Source of the DNA: Bryobacteraceae bacterium
GTDB taxonomy: Bacteria; Acidobacteriota; Terriglobia; Bryobacterales; Bryobacteraceae
DNA: 47,827 nucleotides
NCBI GenBank assembly: GCA_025056865.1
Contig: JANWVO010000007.1
Coordinates: 1 to 47,827 of the forward strand
Direction of reading: 5' to 3'
The translations under genes and the position numbers were made by a program. Below, piece by piece: positions 25,790-34,812 of this stretch; positions within the stretch are counted from its first letter, which is position 1; every line of letters starts with the position of its first letter. The notes below the pieces were generated by a model. That model did not search any database, was not told where the DNA came from, and worked only from the letters and a program-made list of their open reading frames with translations.

Positions 25790-26354
25790 CGGTCTCCGAG
25801 ATGCCTGCGGGCGCCCGGAGATGCAATTTCTCGTGCGGAAATCGGACAGCCGAATCTGTAAAAGAGTGTAAAGCGTGTAACGCGCAGTGAAGCCTCGCCG
25901 CGCGCCCTCTCGTCCAAACAGACAGACCGCAACGCGGCTGGTGGCTGAGACAACCTCCTCGCGCTGGCCGCGTGCCGGACGCGTCTTTCACCCCTTTCAG
26001 CGCGTTCGGTCGGGCCCCGGCGCGGCTGACCCCCTGGCGTGCCGGGGCTTTCCTGCTCCAGCCAGCCGGCGGAGCAGGGCAGCGAAAGGACGCCAGCCCG
26101 CGCCCGGCGCAAAGGAGCCGTGCCGCTTGCCGACCGAGGTTCTTCCGCGGCGCTTCCTTGCCGCGAAGTCCAGGGTTCCGCCCGTTGCGTTTCGCCGGAT
26201 CTCCGCAGAACGCTTCGCGGACGCGGATCCGCCCTGCGTTGCGCCTGTCCTGTTCGCTGCCTGTGCTCCACGGGCTTCCGGATGCGCTCTCGTCGCGCCG
26301 GGGTGGCACGGGGAGAGTGCAAGCGCCGGCCGCGATGCGGGGAAAAAGAAGGAA
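25790..26354. other. Gene-free region upstream of DUF2256-photolyase
   Basis: About 565 bases between the DUF2256 start and the tRNA-Gly. Long frames cross it on both strands, but they run through the tRNA and have no recognisable domain, so I reject them as genes. The only structure I can point to is the TGTAA repeat cluster at 25857-25881. Confidence 0.5.
25857..25881. repeat. Three TGTAA(A/C) repeats upstream of DUF2256-photolyase
   Basis: TGTAAA (25857-25862), TGTAAA (25867-25872) and TGTAAC (25876-25881) recur at 10- and 9-base intervals. On the minus strand they read TTTACA, TTTACA, GTTACA, about 70-90 bases upstream of the DUF2256 start. One-helical-turn spacing is typical of cooperative operators, so this is a candidate regulator site for the photolyase operon. 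Confidence 0.4.
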
Positions 26355-26429
26355 TGGAGCGGGAGACGGGACTCGAACCCGCAACCAACGGCTTGGAAGG
26401 CCGTGACTCTACCCTTGAGTTACTCCCGC
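26355..26429 (-). tRNA. tRNA-Gly (anticodon TCC)
   Basis: On the minus strand the sequence folds as a tRNA: acceptor GCGGGAG pairs with CTCCCGC, the anticodon stem-loop ACGGCC-TTCCAA-GCCGT gives anticodon TCC, and the T arm carries GGTTCGAGTCC. The 3' CCA is encoded (26357-26355). The discriminator base is U. Total length 75 bases. No paired terminator is evident downstream, only a T-rich stretch on the transcribed strand. Confidence 0.95.
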
Positions 26430-26495
26430 CCGGAGCGGCCTCCGGGGCCGTCAATTCCGATTCTAGAGAAGTGCGCCGCGGCGGTCAATGCCGGC

Positions 26496-27887
26496 TCAGC
26501 GGGCGCCGCGGCTCATCAGCATCACCTTCACCGTGTTGAAGATGATGTAAAGGTCCAGGGAAAATCCGAGATTCTTCAGATAGTACAGGTCGTATTCGAG
26601 CTTGGTCACCGTGTCCTGGAGCGTGTCGCCGTACTTGTGGTTGATCTGCGCCCAGCCGGTGATTCCCGGCGGGATCGTGTGCCGTTGATGGTAGAAAGGG
26701 ATCTGTTCTCCCAGCACCTGCACGAATTCCGGCCTTTCCGGGCGCGGCCCGACGATCGCCATTTCCCCCTTGAGCACGTTGAAAAACTGCGGCAGCTCGT
26801 CCAGGCGCAGCTTCCGCAGCAGCCTCCCCAGGGGCGTCACGCGGGGATCGTTCTCCACAGCCCACACCGCTCCGGAGCGCGCCTCGGCGTCCTGGTACAT
26901 GGAGCGGAACTTCAGCACCTCGAAGACGCGGCCGCCCCGTCCCACGCGCTTCTGCCGGTAGATGGCCGGTCCCGGCGATGTCAGCCGCACGGCCGCCGCG
27001 ATCACTGCCATCAGCGGCAGGGTGAGCACGACGCCCGCCAGAGCGACCAGGAAGGAATACGCGCGCTGCAACGCCAGCTTCCGCGGGTTCGGGCCGAGCG
27101 AGCCGCTGAAGATCAGATGGGACGGCCGCAAGGCATCGATGGGGACGCGCCAGAGCACGTGCTCGTACAGCGCGGAGGCATCCTCCACAGGCACTCCCCG
27201 CAGCCGGAGCTGAAGCAGCGCTTCCACGGGCATCTGCCCGCGGCGCTCGTCCAGGCCTACCACGATCCGGTCCGGTCGAAGCCGCTCGTAGACCTCGAGG
27301 ATCTCCGACGCCGGGCCGTGCCAACGGCCGAGGCCCGGATACTCCCGTTCCAGCGGCGCCGGCGCCAGGTAGCCGATGCTCTCCATGGCAAAGTGGGGCC
27401 GCTCGGAAACCGCCTTCGCCACGGCGCGCACCAGCCGGTTGTGCCCGATGAACAGCAGACGCTGCCGGTGCAGCACGCGCAGGACAAAGACGTCGAACAG
27501 GATCCGCCACCCGGGCAGCACGGCCAGCCCGATGGCGCTTCCCGCGATCATCTGCCAGCGCGGCAACGCCAGTGCGGCATCCACGTAGCTCAGCATGCCC
27601 TGCGCCAGGAACGCCACGCCGAAGACCAGGCAGAACTGCTGCGCCAGCCGCAGCCGCGAATAGACCCGGACCTGCGAGTACAGGTCGTTGAAGTAGATCC
27701 CCAGCGCGAGCGAGGCTACCGCGGCCGTCACCTGAAGGGCGCCGCCCTCATACAGAAGGTAGATGAGCCAGTCCTCTTCGCTCAGCAGCGGGATGACGGC
27801 CACGTAGCAGGCTGCGGCCAGGATGACTTCCACCGCCATCAATGTGAGCAGGGAAACCGGGATGGCGAGATGGAAAAGGCGGATCAT
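26496..27887 (-). CDS. Exopolysaccharide polyprenyl glycosylphosphotransferase (sugar transferase)
   Basis: Membrane enzyme of 463 residues, WcaJ/EpsB-like, that transfers a sugar-1-phosphate from a nucleotide sugar to undecaprenyl phosphate to start a polysaccharide repeat unit. There are about four or five N-terminal membrane segments, a Rossmann-like CoA-binding_3 region (about 140-250), a further membrane helix near 275-295, and the bacterial sugar transferase domain to the end with KFRSMYQD, RLDELPQFFNVLKGEM, GPRPERPEFV and GITGWAQI. All catalytic blocks are intact. It is divergent from the TrmB-like regulator, with a palindrome at 27906 between them. No Wzx/Wzy genes are nearby. Confidence 0.92.
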   Translation of the reverse strand: MIRLFHLAIPVSLLTLMAVEVILAAACYVAVIPLLSEEDWLIYLLYEGGALQVTAAVASLALGIYFNDLYSQVRVYSRLRLAQQFCLVFGVAFLAQGMLSYVDAALALPRWQMIAGSAIGLAVLPGWRILFDVFVLRVLHRQRLLFIGHNRLVRAVAKAVSERPHFAMESIGYLAPAPLEREYPGLGRWHGPASEILEVYERLRPDRIVVGLDERRGQMPVEALLQLRLRGVPVEDASALYEHVLWRVPIDALRPSHLIFSGSLGPNPRKLALQRAYSFLVALAGVVLTLPLMAVIAAAVRLTSPGPAIYRQKRVGRGGRVFEVLKFRSMYQDAEARSGAVWAVENDPRVTPLGRLLRKLRLDELPQFFNVLKGEMAIVGPRPERPEFVQVLGEQIPFYHQRHTIPPGITGWAQINHKYGDTLQDTVTKLEYDLYYLKNLGFSLDLYIIFNTVKVMLMSRGAR

Positions 27888-27905
27888 CCTCTTTCGCGGA
27901 GGAGC

Positions 27906-27918
27906 AGACTGTCAGTCT
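27906..27918. promoter_or_regulatory. Palindromic candidate operator
   Basis: AGACTG and CAGTCT form a perfect 6-bp inverted repeat around a single central base. It lies in the 107-base gap between the sugar transferase start (27887) and the TrmB-like regulator start (27995), so it could be an autoregulatory or divergent operator. Confidence 0.35.
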
Positions 27919-27994
27919 AGCACGCCGCCCGCAGACCGGTCCGGCGTACCCGCCCCGCGCTTGTGTTATAAGGGTGAGCCTGAGGAGGCGATGC

Positions 27995-28849
27995 GTGGCC
28001 GCCGACAGCATCGGAATGGACTACGAAAAGTACTGGCGGCGCCTTCAGCAGGTAGGCCTGAACGCCTACGAGGCGCGGTCTTATCTCGTTCTCATGGGAC
28101 ACCCCCGCTTCAAGGCGCTGGAACTGGCAGCGCGGGCGCGCGTCCCGCGGCAGAAGATCTACGAGGTGCTCGACAGCCTCGTCGACAAGGGCTTCGCGCA
28201 GGTCATCCAGGAGAAGACGAAGCTGTTCTCCGCCGTCGAGCCGGGGCTCGCGATCCCTGCTTACCTTGAACGCCAGCGCGAGGCGATGGAGCGGCAACTC
28301 GAAGAACAGCGCCGCATGGGGCTGTCCCTGGCCGAGGAGCTGAAGCGTGTCTACGCGGCGGCTCAGGGAGGCACAGGCACGCTCGACTACCTCCGGATCG
28401 TCGGCGATCCCGCGCAGATCGCCGTCCATTACCGCTCCATGCTCGAGTCGGTGGAACGGCGCTACGTCGAATTCTCCCGGCCTCCCTATGCGGTGGATCC
28501 TCTCGACGAGAGGCTGGTGAAGCAGGCCGCCGAGCGCGGCGTCTCCTGCCGCATCCTCCAGGAAGCCGGCCCCACGGACGAGCAGCACCGGCAGCGCATC
28601 GAAGAATACCGCGGCCTCGGCATCGGTGTCCGTTTCGTCGCCAGCCTCCCCATGAAGCTGGCCGTCTTCGACGGCAAGCAGGGCCTGGTGTCGCTGCTGG
28701 ATCCGGTCAGAACACGGCCCGCATGGACCGCCGTCGTCTTCGATCACGCCAGCTTCGGCGAAGCGATGGAAACGCTGTTCGAGGAGTGGTGGGAGCGCGC
28801 CTCGGAAGACAACGCCTCGCCGCAGGTCCAGCAGCTCGGAGCCCCCTAG
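27995..28849 (+). CDS. TrmB-family transcriptional regulator
   Basis: Protein of 284 residues. Residues about 15-80 form a winged helix-turn-helix with the TrmB pattern (GLNAYEARSYLVLMGHPRFKA, then ARVPRQKIYEVLDSLVDKGF), followed by a charged, probably coiled-coil helix (about 90-125) and a C-terminal effector domain like that of sugar-sensing TrmB proteins. TrmB regulators are best known from archaea, where they bind sugars. The GTG start at 27995 is preferred because GAGGAGG ends 6 bases upstream; an ATG at 28016 is the alternative. It diverges from a polysaccharide sugar transferase, a likely target. The stop overlaps the convergent GT2 gene by 4 bases. Confidence 0.82.
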   Translation: MAADSIGMDYEKYWRRLQQVGLNAYEARSYLVLMGHPRFKALELAARARVPRQKIYEVLDSLVDKGFAQVIQEKTKLFSAVEPGLAIPAYLERQREAMERQLEEQRRMGLSLAEELKRVYAAAQGGTGTLDYLRIVGDPAQIAVHYRSMLESVERRYVEFSRPPYAVDPLDERLVKQAAERGVSCRILQEAGPTDEQHRQRIEEYRGLGIGVRFVASLPMKLAVFDGKQGLVSLLDPVRTRPAWTAVVFDHASFGEAMETLFEEWWERASEDNASPQVQQLGAP

Positions 28850-29808
28850 GACGCAGCCGGCCGGTTCTCCCTCGAGCGGATCTCCCGCACTGCGTAAATG
28901 CGCCGGCCCTGGCTCTCGAAATAGGTGCGCATCAGGATCTCGCCCAGCAGGCCCGTGGTGAACATCATCAGCCCCACCACGAACAGCAGGCCGCCGGCGA
29001 ACAGCAGCGGGCCGTGCGCCATGATGATCTCGTGCCCGAAGATCTTCTTCACCAGCAGGAAGGCCAGAATCAGGCCGCCAACCGTGATGCTGGCCAGCCC
29101 GATCCTGCCGAAGAAGTGCATCGGCCGCGTGAGGTACTTCAGCAGGAAGCGGATCGTGAGGATGTCGAAAAGCACGTTGAACGTGCGGCCCAGCCCGTAG
29201 TGCGAGGAGCCCCCCGCGCGCGGCGGGTTTTGGATGGGCACCTCGGCGATCCGCGCTCCGTAAAAGCTCGCCAGCGCCGGAATGAAGCGGTGCAGCTCGC
29301 CATACAGATTCACGTCCCGGAGGATCTCGGCGCGGTAGGCCTTGAACGTCGTGCCGAAATCGTGCAGCGGCACGCCGCTCAACTTCGCCATCAGCCAGTT
29401 GGCAATGCGCGACGGGATCTTGCGCAGCAGCAGGTGGTCGTTGCGCTGCTTCCGCCACCCGCTGACGATGTCATAGCCTTCTTCCATCTTCTCGAGAAGC
29501 GCCGGCAGGTCCTCGGGCGCATGCTGGAGATCCCCGTCCATGGAGACGATGATGTCGCCGCGGGCCTCGTCAAATCCCGCCGACAGCGCCGCCGTCTGCC
29601 CGAAATTCCGGCGCAGCCGCACCACGCGCAGCCGCGGATCCGTCTCCACCAGGTTCGAAAGCAGCTCGAAACTGCGGTCCGTGGAAGCGTCGTCGACAAA
29701 AATGATCTCGTAGGGGCGCCCGAGGCGCTCGAGCACGGCGGTGAGCCGGTCATAGAGTGGCAGCAGCGCCTGCTCCTCGTTGTGGACGGGAATGACGACC
29801 GATAGCAT
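28846..29808 (-). CDS. Family 2 glycosyltransferase, polyprenyl-phosphate type
   Basis: Membrane-bound enzyme of 320 residues that resembles dolichol-phosphate mannose synthase and ArnC-type undecaprenyl-phosphate transferases. The GT-A domain (about 1-215) has SVVIPVHNEE, the metal-binding D-x-D in SMDGDLQHAPED and the block GWRKQRNDHLLLR. Two C-terminal membrane helices (about 235-255 and 270-295) anchor it. Such enzymes supply lipid-linked sugars to GT-C enzymes like the GT39 protein at 10995 and the membrane protein at 40846, a plausible but unproven link. An extended -10 (TGC-TATACT) precedes the gene. It is divergent from gyrA. Confidence 0.9.
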   Translation of the reverse strand: MLSVVIPVHNEEQALLPLYDRLTAVLERLGRPYEIIFVDDASTDRSFELLSNLVETDPRLRVVRLRRNFGQTAALSAGFDEARGDIIVSMDGDLQHAPEDLPALLEKMEEGYDIVSGWRKQRNDHLLLRKIPSRIANWLMAKLSGVPLHDFGTTFKAYRAEILRDVNLYGELHRFIPALASFYGARIAEVPIQNPPRAGGSSHYGLGRTFNVLFDILTIRFLLKYLTRPMHFFGRIGLASITVGGLILAFLLVKKIFGHEIIMAHGPLLFAGGLLFVVGLMMFTTGLLGEILMRTYFESQGRRIYAVREIRSRENRPAAS

Positions 29809-29820
29809 TGCCCCGTCTGC

Positions 29821-29864
29821 CAGTATAGCAAAACCCCCGTAAATTCAGGCATTTTGCTAAACTG
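29821..29864. promoter_or_regulatory. Inverted-repeat divergent promoter between GT2 and gyrA
   Basis: CAGTATAGCAAAA (29821-29833) and TTTTGCTAAACTG (29852-29864) are inverted repeats that match at 12 of 13 positions, 18 bases apart. Each arm contains an extended -10: TGC-TATACT on minus (29827-29822) for the GT2 gene and TGC-TAAACT on plus (29858-29863) for gyrA. Both would give very short leaders. Confidence 0.45.
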
Positions 29865-29874
29865 AAGGAAGATC

Positions 29875-32493
29875 ATGTCCACACCGCAGGGTCCTGAAAA
29901 TCTGCCGCCCCAGCAGCCGGGCGGCCAGCAGCTTCCGCTGGGCGAACGGAAAAACATCATCCCGGTCAACATCGAAGACGAGATGCGCCGGTCGTATCTC
30001 GACTACTCGATGTCGGTGATTATCGGCCGGGCGCTGCCCGACGTGCGCGACGGTCTGAAGCCCGTCCACCGCCGCATCCTCTACGGGATGAGCGAAATGG
30101 GGCTGGCGCACAACCGCCCCACCCGCAAGAGCGCCAAGATCGTCGGCGAGGTCCTCGGCAAGTACCACCCCCACGGCGACAGCGCCGTCTACGACGCGCT
30201 CGTCCGCATGGCCCAGCCTTTCTCGATGCGCTACCCGCTCATCGACGGACAGGGCAACTTCGGCTCCATCGACGCCGATCCGCCCGCGGCCATGCGCTAC
30301 ACCGAGGCGCGCCTGTCGAAGATTTCCTCGATGCTGCTCGAGGACATCGACAAGGAGACGGTCGACTTCCGCCCCAACTACGACGACAGCGAAGTCGAGC
30401 CCGAAGTGCTCCCGGCCCGCTTCCCGAACCTGCTCGTCAACGGCAGCGAGGGCATCGCCGTCGGCATGGCCACCCGCATCCCGCCGCATAACCTCCGCGA
30501 AATGATCGACGCGGCCATCGCCCTCGTCCAGGATCCTTCCACCCCGGTGCAGAGGATCCTCGAGCTCGCGCCCGGCCCGGACTTCCCCACTGGCGGCATC
30601 ATCCTCGGCCGCCAGGGCATCGTCGACTACTACTCGAAGGGCCGCGGCACGCTCAAGGTCCGCGCCCGCGCCTCCCGCGAAAAGATCGGCAAGGACAGGG
30701 AAGCCATCGTCATCACCGAGCTGCCCTACCAGGTCAACAAGGCCCGGCTCGTGGAGCAGATCGCGCAGCTCGTCAACGAAAAGAAGATCGAAGGCATCGC
30801 CGACGTCCGCGACGAAAGCGACCGCGAAGGCCTGCGCGTCGTGCTCGAGCTCAAGCGCGGCGAGAACGCCGAAATCGTCCTCAACAACCTGTACAAGCAC
30901 ACGCAGATGCAGGTGAATTTCGGCGTCATCATGCTCGCCATCGTCAACGGCCAGCCGCGCGAGATGGGCATCATCGACGCGCTGAAGCGCTTCATCGACC
31001 ACCGCGTCGAGGTCGTCCGCCGCCGCACCGAATTCCTCCTGCGCAAGGCCCGCGAGCGCGAGCACATCCTGCTCGGCTTCCAGAAGGCGCTCGAAAACCT
31101 CGACGCGGTGATCGAAACCGTCCGCGCCGCCCGCACGCCGCGCGAGGCCCGCGAGGCGCTCATGGGCCAGATGGAGTTCCCCGAAAACCCCGCGCTCGAG
31201 CAGGTCCTCGCCCGTTGGGCCCCGGCGCTGCGGTGGAATGGCCAGCCGCTGTCGCGCTTCGACTTCAGCGAAAAGCAGGCGCAGGCCATCATCGAGCTCC
31301 AGTTGCAGCGCCTCACCGGCATGGAGCGGCAGAAAATCCTCGATGAACTGGCCGAAATCCAGAAGCAGATCGCTTCCTATCTGGAAATCCTCGGCTCGGA
31401 AAAGGTGCTGCGCGGCGTCATCGTCCGCGAACTGAAGGAGGTCCAGAAGGAATTCGGCGACGACCGCCGCACAGAAATCGTCGACGACGAAGGCGAAATC
31501 AACCTCGAGGATCTCATCAAGCGCGAGGACGTCGTCGTCACCGTCACCCGCGGCGGCTACCTGAAGCGCACTGCGCTCGACACTTACCGCCGCCAGGGCC
31601 GCGGCGGCAAGGGCCGTATCGGCATGGCCACGCGCTCCGAAGACGTCGTCGAAGACCTGATCATCGCCAACACCCACAGCTACCTGCTCATCTTCACCTC
31701 GAAGGGGCGCCTGTACTGGCTCAAGGTCTACAACATTCCGGACACGCAGGCCGCCGGCCGCGGCAAGCATATCAAGGGCCTCGTCAATCTCCAGGAAGAC
31801 GAGGAGCCGCGCGCCTTCCTCCCGGTGGCCGAATTCGAGCCTGGAAAATACGTGGTGATGGCGACGAAATTCGGCGTCATCAAGAAGTGCGAGCTCACCG
31901 AATTCGACAACCCGATGTCGAAAGGCATCATCGCCATCAACCTCAGGGAGAATGACGAGCTCGTCGGCGCCGCGCTCAGCGACGGATCGAAAATGATCTT
32001 CCTCGCCACCCGGGAGGGCATGGCCATCAAGTTCCCCGAGACTGACGTCCGCCCGATGGGCCGTCCGGCGGCAGGCGTCACCAGCATGAAGCTCGCCGAA
32101 GGCGACTGGATCGTCGGCATGGAAGTGGTCACCGACGGCGACTACATCCTCTCGGTGAGCGAGCTCGGCTACGGCAAGCGCACCCAGGTCAGCGAGTACC
32201 GCCTGCAATCGCGCGCCGGCAAGGGCGTCATCAACATGAAGGTGACCAACAAGAACGGCCCGGTGGTCAGCATCCTCGCCGTCAAGGAGGATACCGACGT
32301 CATCGTCATCAGCCGCGAGGGCAAGATCCTGCGCACCGAGGCCGAAAGCATCCGCAAGACCGGCCGCTCGGCGATGGGCGTCCGCCTTGTCACGCTCGAG
32401 CCGGGCGATGCCGTCGCCGCCGCCTGCGCGGTGAAAGAGGCCGAAGAGGAAGAAGCCCAGGACAACAGCCAGCCCGAGCTGCCGCTCGTCTAG
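29875..32493 (+). CDS. gyrA: DNA gyrase subunit A
   Basis: Breakage-reunion subunit of gyrase, 872 residues, which introduces negative supercoils together with GyrB. The catalytic tyrosine is Tyr142 ([10 protein letters not shown]). In the quinolone region the serine and aspartate equivalent to E. coli Ser83 and Asp87 are present as Ser103 and Asp107 (GDSAVYD), so no classical resistance change is seen. The C-terminal beta-pinwheel starts near 535. Its GyrA box reads QGRGGKG (574-580) instead of QRRGGKG, still gyrase-like rather than ParC-like. The C-terminus is acidic (EAEEEEAQ). ATG follows GAAGGAAG. gyrB is not adjacent. A hairpin follows the stop directly. Confidence 0.97.
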   Translation: MSTPQGPENLPPQQPGGQQLPLGERKNIIPVNIEDEMRRSYLDYSMSVIIGRALPDVRDGLKPVHRRILYGMSEMGLAHNRPTRKSAKIVGEVLGKYHPHGDSAVYDALVRMAQPFSMRYPLIDGQGNFGSIDADPPAAMRYTEARLSKISSMLLEDIDKETVDFRPNYDDSEVEPEVLPARFPNLLVNGSEGIAVGMATRIPPHNLREMIDAAIALVQDPSTPVQRILELAPGPDFPTGGIILGRQGIVDYYSKGRGTLKVRARASREKIGKDREAIVITELPYQVNKARLVEQIAQLVNEKKIEGIADVRDESDREGLRVVLELKRGENAEIVLNNLYKHTQMQVNFGVIMLAIVNGQPREMGIIDALKRFIDHRVEVVRRRTEFLLRKAREREHILLGFQKALENLDAVIETVRAARTPREAREALMGQMEFPENPALEQVLARWAPALRWNGQPLSRFDFSEKQAQAIIELQLQRLTGMERQKILDELAEIQKQIASYLEILGSEKVLRGVIVRELKEVQKEFGDDRRTEIVDDEGEINLEDLIKREDVVVTVTRGGYLKRTALDTYRRQGRGGKGRIGMATRSEDVVEDLIIANTHSYLLIFTSKGRLYWLKVYNIPDTQAAGRGKHIKGLVNLQEDEEPRAFLPVAEFEPGKYVVMATKFGVIKKCELTEFDNPMSKGIIAINLRENDELVGAALSDGSKMIFLATREGMAIKFPETDVRPMGRPAAGVTSMKLAEGDWIVGMEVVTDGDYILSVSELGYGKRTQVSEYRLQSRAGKGVINMKVTNKNGPVVSILAVKEDTDVIVISREGKILRTEAESIRKTGRSAMGVRLVTLEPGDAVAAACAVKEAEEEEAQDNSQPELPLV

Positions 32494-32521
32494 GCGGAGC
32501 GGGGCGCCGCCCCGCTTCCGC
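32494..32521 (+). terminator. Terminator after gyrA
   Basis: Directly after the gyrA stop codon a GC-rich hairpin forms: GCGGGGC pairs with GCCCCGC around a 3-base loop, and the stem extends outward by five more pairs (GCGGA with TCCGC) past a one-base bulge. No T-tract follows. Confidence 0.5.
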
Positions 32522-32723
32522 CCGCCTCGGCGCTGCCAGCCGGAAATCGCGCTGCCGCCGCCGGGGCCGCCAGGCGGCTGTCGTACCCGGAATGCCCGGA
32601 CCGGGCGGTGCCGGGGCTGCTGCCTGCGTAGAGGGAGAAGCCCAAGAGGAAACGCCTGGCGGCGCAGGCCAGCTCAGGCGCTCCTTCGTGCGGGGCGGGA
32701 CGCGGGCCCCTCTCCCGCGCGCC

Positions 32724-33206
32724 TCAGCGCTTGTAGCCGATCTTGCGCAGCAGCGAGTGCCGCCACTCCACGTCGGCGGGGCCTTCCACGCCCTTCGGCG
32801 GGAAGCCGTCGATCACGCCCAGCACGCCGCGCCCCTGTTCCGTCACCGCGACCACCGCTTCCACGGGATTGGCCGTGGCGCAGAAGATCCGCACCACCTC
32901 CGGCACGTTCCGCACCGCGCCCAGAATGTTGATCGGATAGCCGTCCCGCAGGCAGATGATGAACGTGTGGCCGGCGGCCACTGCCTGCGCATTCTCCACG
33001 GCAATCCGCTTCAGCTCTTCGTCGTTGCCCTCCGCCCGGATCAGGCACGCGCCCGAAGCCTCGCAGAAGGCGATGCCGAACTTCATCTGCGGCGCCGTGT
33101 TGACGATGGCCTCGTAGAGATCCTCCACCGTCTTGATGAAATGCGACTGGCCGAAAATGATGTTGCCGTTTTCGGGAATCGTCAGCCGGACTGTCTTCAG
33201 TTCCAT
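32724..33206 (-). CDS. Adenosine-specific kinase family protein
   Basis: Protein of 160 residues that matches the adenosine-specific kinase family (PF04008), small cytosolic proteins known mostly from archaea and thermophiles. Recognisable blocks are NGNIIFGQSHFIKTVEDLYE, FGIAFCEASGACLIR, INILGAVRNVPEVVRIFCAT and RGVLGVIDGFPPKGVE. The start at 33206 (MELKTVRL) is preferred over 33218 because GGGGA lies 5 bases upstream and it gives the family's usual N-terminus. It is divergent from the M28 peptidase gene by 40 bases. The biochemical activity in bacteria is not well established. Confidence 0.88.
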   Translation of the reverse strand: MELKTVRLTIPENGNIIFGQSHFIKTVEDLYEAIVNTAPQMKFGIAFCEASGACLIRAEGNDEELKRIAVENAQAVAAGHTFIICLRDGYPINILGAVRNVPEVVRIFCATANPVEAVVAVTEQGRGVLGVIDGFPPKGVEGPADVEWRHSLLRKIGYKR

Positions 33207-33246
33207 GGCATTCCCCATGCTAACTCGTGCTGTATGCTGGCATCAT

Positions 33247-34812
33247 ATGCGACTGCTGGTTGCCTGCGCGGCCGCCGCCGCGCTCGTCTGCGCCCAGGAG
33301 CGCGTCGACCTCGAAACCCTCGCGAAGATCCGCGAAGAGGCCGACAGGCGCTCCGAAGTCATGAAGCATCTGCAGGTGCTCACGGACCGCTACGGGCCGC
33401 GCCTCACCGGCTCGCCCAACTATGAGGCCGCCGCCCGGTGGGCCATGAAGCGCCTCGCCGGATGGGGCCTCCAGAACGCCCGCCTCGAAGAGTGGGACTT
33501 CGGCCACGACGGCTGGTCGAACGAGCGCGCCGTCGGCCACCTCACCGCTCCGGTGCGGGACCATCTCGTCTTCGAAGTCATGGCCTGGACCCCTTCCACC
33601 AACGGCGTGGCGCGCGGCGAGGCCGTCCTGCTCGCTCCTCCCTCCTCGCCCTCAAAGCAAGAGCTCGATGCATGGCTGGCCGAAAACGCCGCCAGGGTGC
33701 GCGGCCGCATCGTCCTGCTCGGCAGACCGCAGCAGATCCAGGTCAGCTTCGCCGCGCCCCAGAAACGGCTGGACGATGAGGCCGTCAAACGCAGGCTCGA
33801 GGCCCGCATGGGTCCGCCGCGCCCGCAGCCGCCCAGGGCCGAGCCCGGCAGGCTCACGCCGCAGCAGGTCAACGCCGCCATCGACCCGTGGCTCGTCGCC
33901 AACGGGGTGCTCGTGAAAGTGCTCGATGCCGGCATGCCGCACGGCATGATCCGCGCCTTCCAGAACCGCGCCTACGATGTGACAAAGGCCGTGCCCACGG
34001 TCTATCTGCGCAACGAAGACTACGGCCGCGCCGCCAGGCTGCTCGAAAGCGGCGAAAAGGTCGAAATGGAGTTCGAAATCGTCAACCGCACCCATCCCGG
34101 CCGCATGACATGGAACGTGCTGGCCGACATCCCGGGCGCCTCCAGGCCCGACGAGGTGGTCCTCATCGGCGCCCATCTCGACTCCTGGCACGCCGCCACC
34201 GGAGCCACGGACAACGCCGCCGGAGCCGCCGTCATGATGGAAGCCGTGCGCATCCTCCAGGCGTTGGGCCTCAGGCCGGCGCGCACCATCCGGATCGCGC
34301 TGTGGAGTGCGGAAGAGCAGGGCCTGCTCGGCTCGAAATACCACGTGCAGGCCCACTACGGCTCCTACGAGGCCCCGAAGCCTGCTTTCTCCCGTCTTGT
34401 CGCCTACCTTAACCTCGACAGTGGCACCGGCCGCATCCGCGGGGCCAGCGTGTTCGGTCCCGACGAGGCCGCCGCGGTTGTCGCCGCAGCTCTGGAACCC
34501 TTCCGCGACGCAGGCGTCGCCGGAGCCGCCGCCAGCTCCAGCCGCCGCGAAGGCGGCACCGACTCGACCTCGTTTTCCAGCGCGGGCCTGCCGGCCATCG
34601 GTTTCTTCCAGGATCCGATCGAGTATTTCCAGCAGACCTGGCACACCAATCTCGACACCTACGAAAGGGCCGTGCCCGAGGATCTCCAACAGGCCAGCGC
34701 CGTCGTCGCCGCCGTGGCCTGGCACCTGGCAAACCGCGAGGAAATGCTGCCGCGGTTCAGCCCGGAGAAGATGCCGCCGCCCGCCACGGCCGCGCCGCCA
34801 GTGACGCAATGA
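33247..34812 (+). CDS. Secreted M28-family zinc metallopeptidase
   Basis: Exported aminopeptidase-like protein of 521 residues. A signal peptide (MRLLVACAAAAALVCA) is followed by a propeptide-like region and a PA-like insert (about 110-270). The catalytic domain comes after it. Zinc ligands and the catalytic acid of clan MH are visible: His and Asp in GAHLDSWHAATGATDNAAG, Glu-Glu in WSAEEQGLLGS, Asp in NLDSGTG and His in WHTNLDTY. The set is complete, so it should be active. TATGCT (33232-33237) could be a -10 with almost no leader. Its stop overlaps the start of the RNase R gene (ATGA, 34809-34812), so the two are coupled. Confidence 0.9.
   Translation: MRLLVACAAAAALVCAQERVDLETLAKIREEADRRSEVMKHLQVLTDRYGPRLTGSPNYEAAARWAMKRLAGWGLQNARLEEWDFGHDGWSNERAVGHLTAPVRDHLVFEVMAWTPSTNGVARGEAVLLAPPSSPSKQELDAWLAENAARVRGRIVLLGRPQQIQVSFAAPQKRLDDEAVKRRLEARMGPPRPQPPRAEPGRLTPQQVNAAIDPWLVANGVLVKVLDAGMPHGMIRAFQNRAYDVTKAVPTVYLRNEDYGRAARLLESGEKVEMEFEIVNRTHPGRMTWNVLADIPGASRPDEVVLIGAHLDSWHAATGATDNAAGAAVMMEAVRILQALGLRPARTIRIALWSAEEQGLLGSKYHVQAHYGSYEAPKPAFSRLVAYLNLDSGTGRIRGASVFGPDEAAAVVAAALEPFRDAGVAGAAASSSRREGGTDSTSFSSAGLPAIGFFQDPIEYFQQTWHTNLDTYERAVPEDLQQASAVVAAVAWHLANREEMLPRFSPEKMPPPATAAPPVTQ

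Noticed and set aside
25972-26406. Plus-strand open frame of 144 codons ending in GDGTRTRNQRLGRP
   Set aside because: That tail is the translation of the tRNA-Gly complement, a common false gene call.
25887-27920. Plus-strand open frame of 677 codons spanning the tRNA-Gly
   Set aside because: It passes through a tRNA gene and is antisense to the sugar transferase.
30178-30200. Possible quinolone-resistance change in gyrA
   Set aside because: Ser103 and Asp107, equivalent to E. coli Ser83 and Asp87, are both present, so no classical resistance substitution is seen.
29857-32208. Minus-strand open frame of 783 codons
   Set aside because: Antisense to gyrA; Asp/Val/His-rich with no domain.
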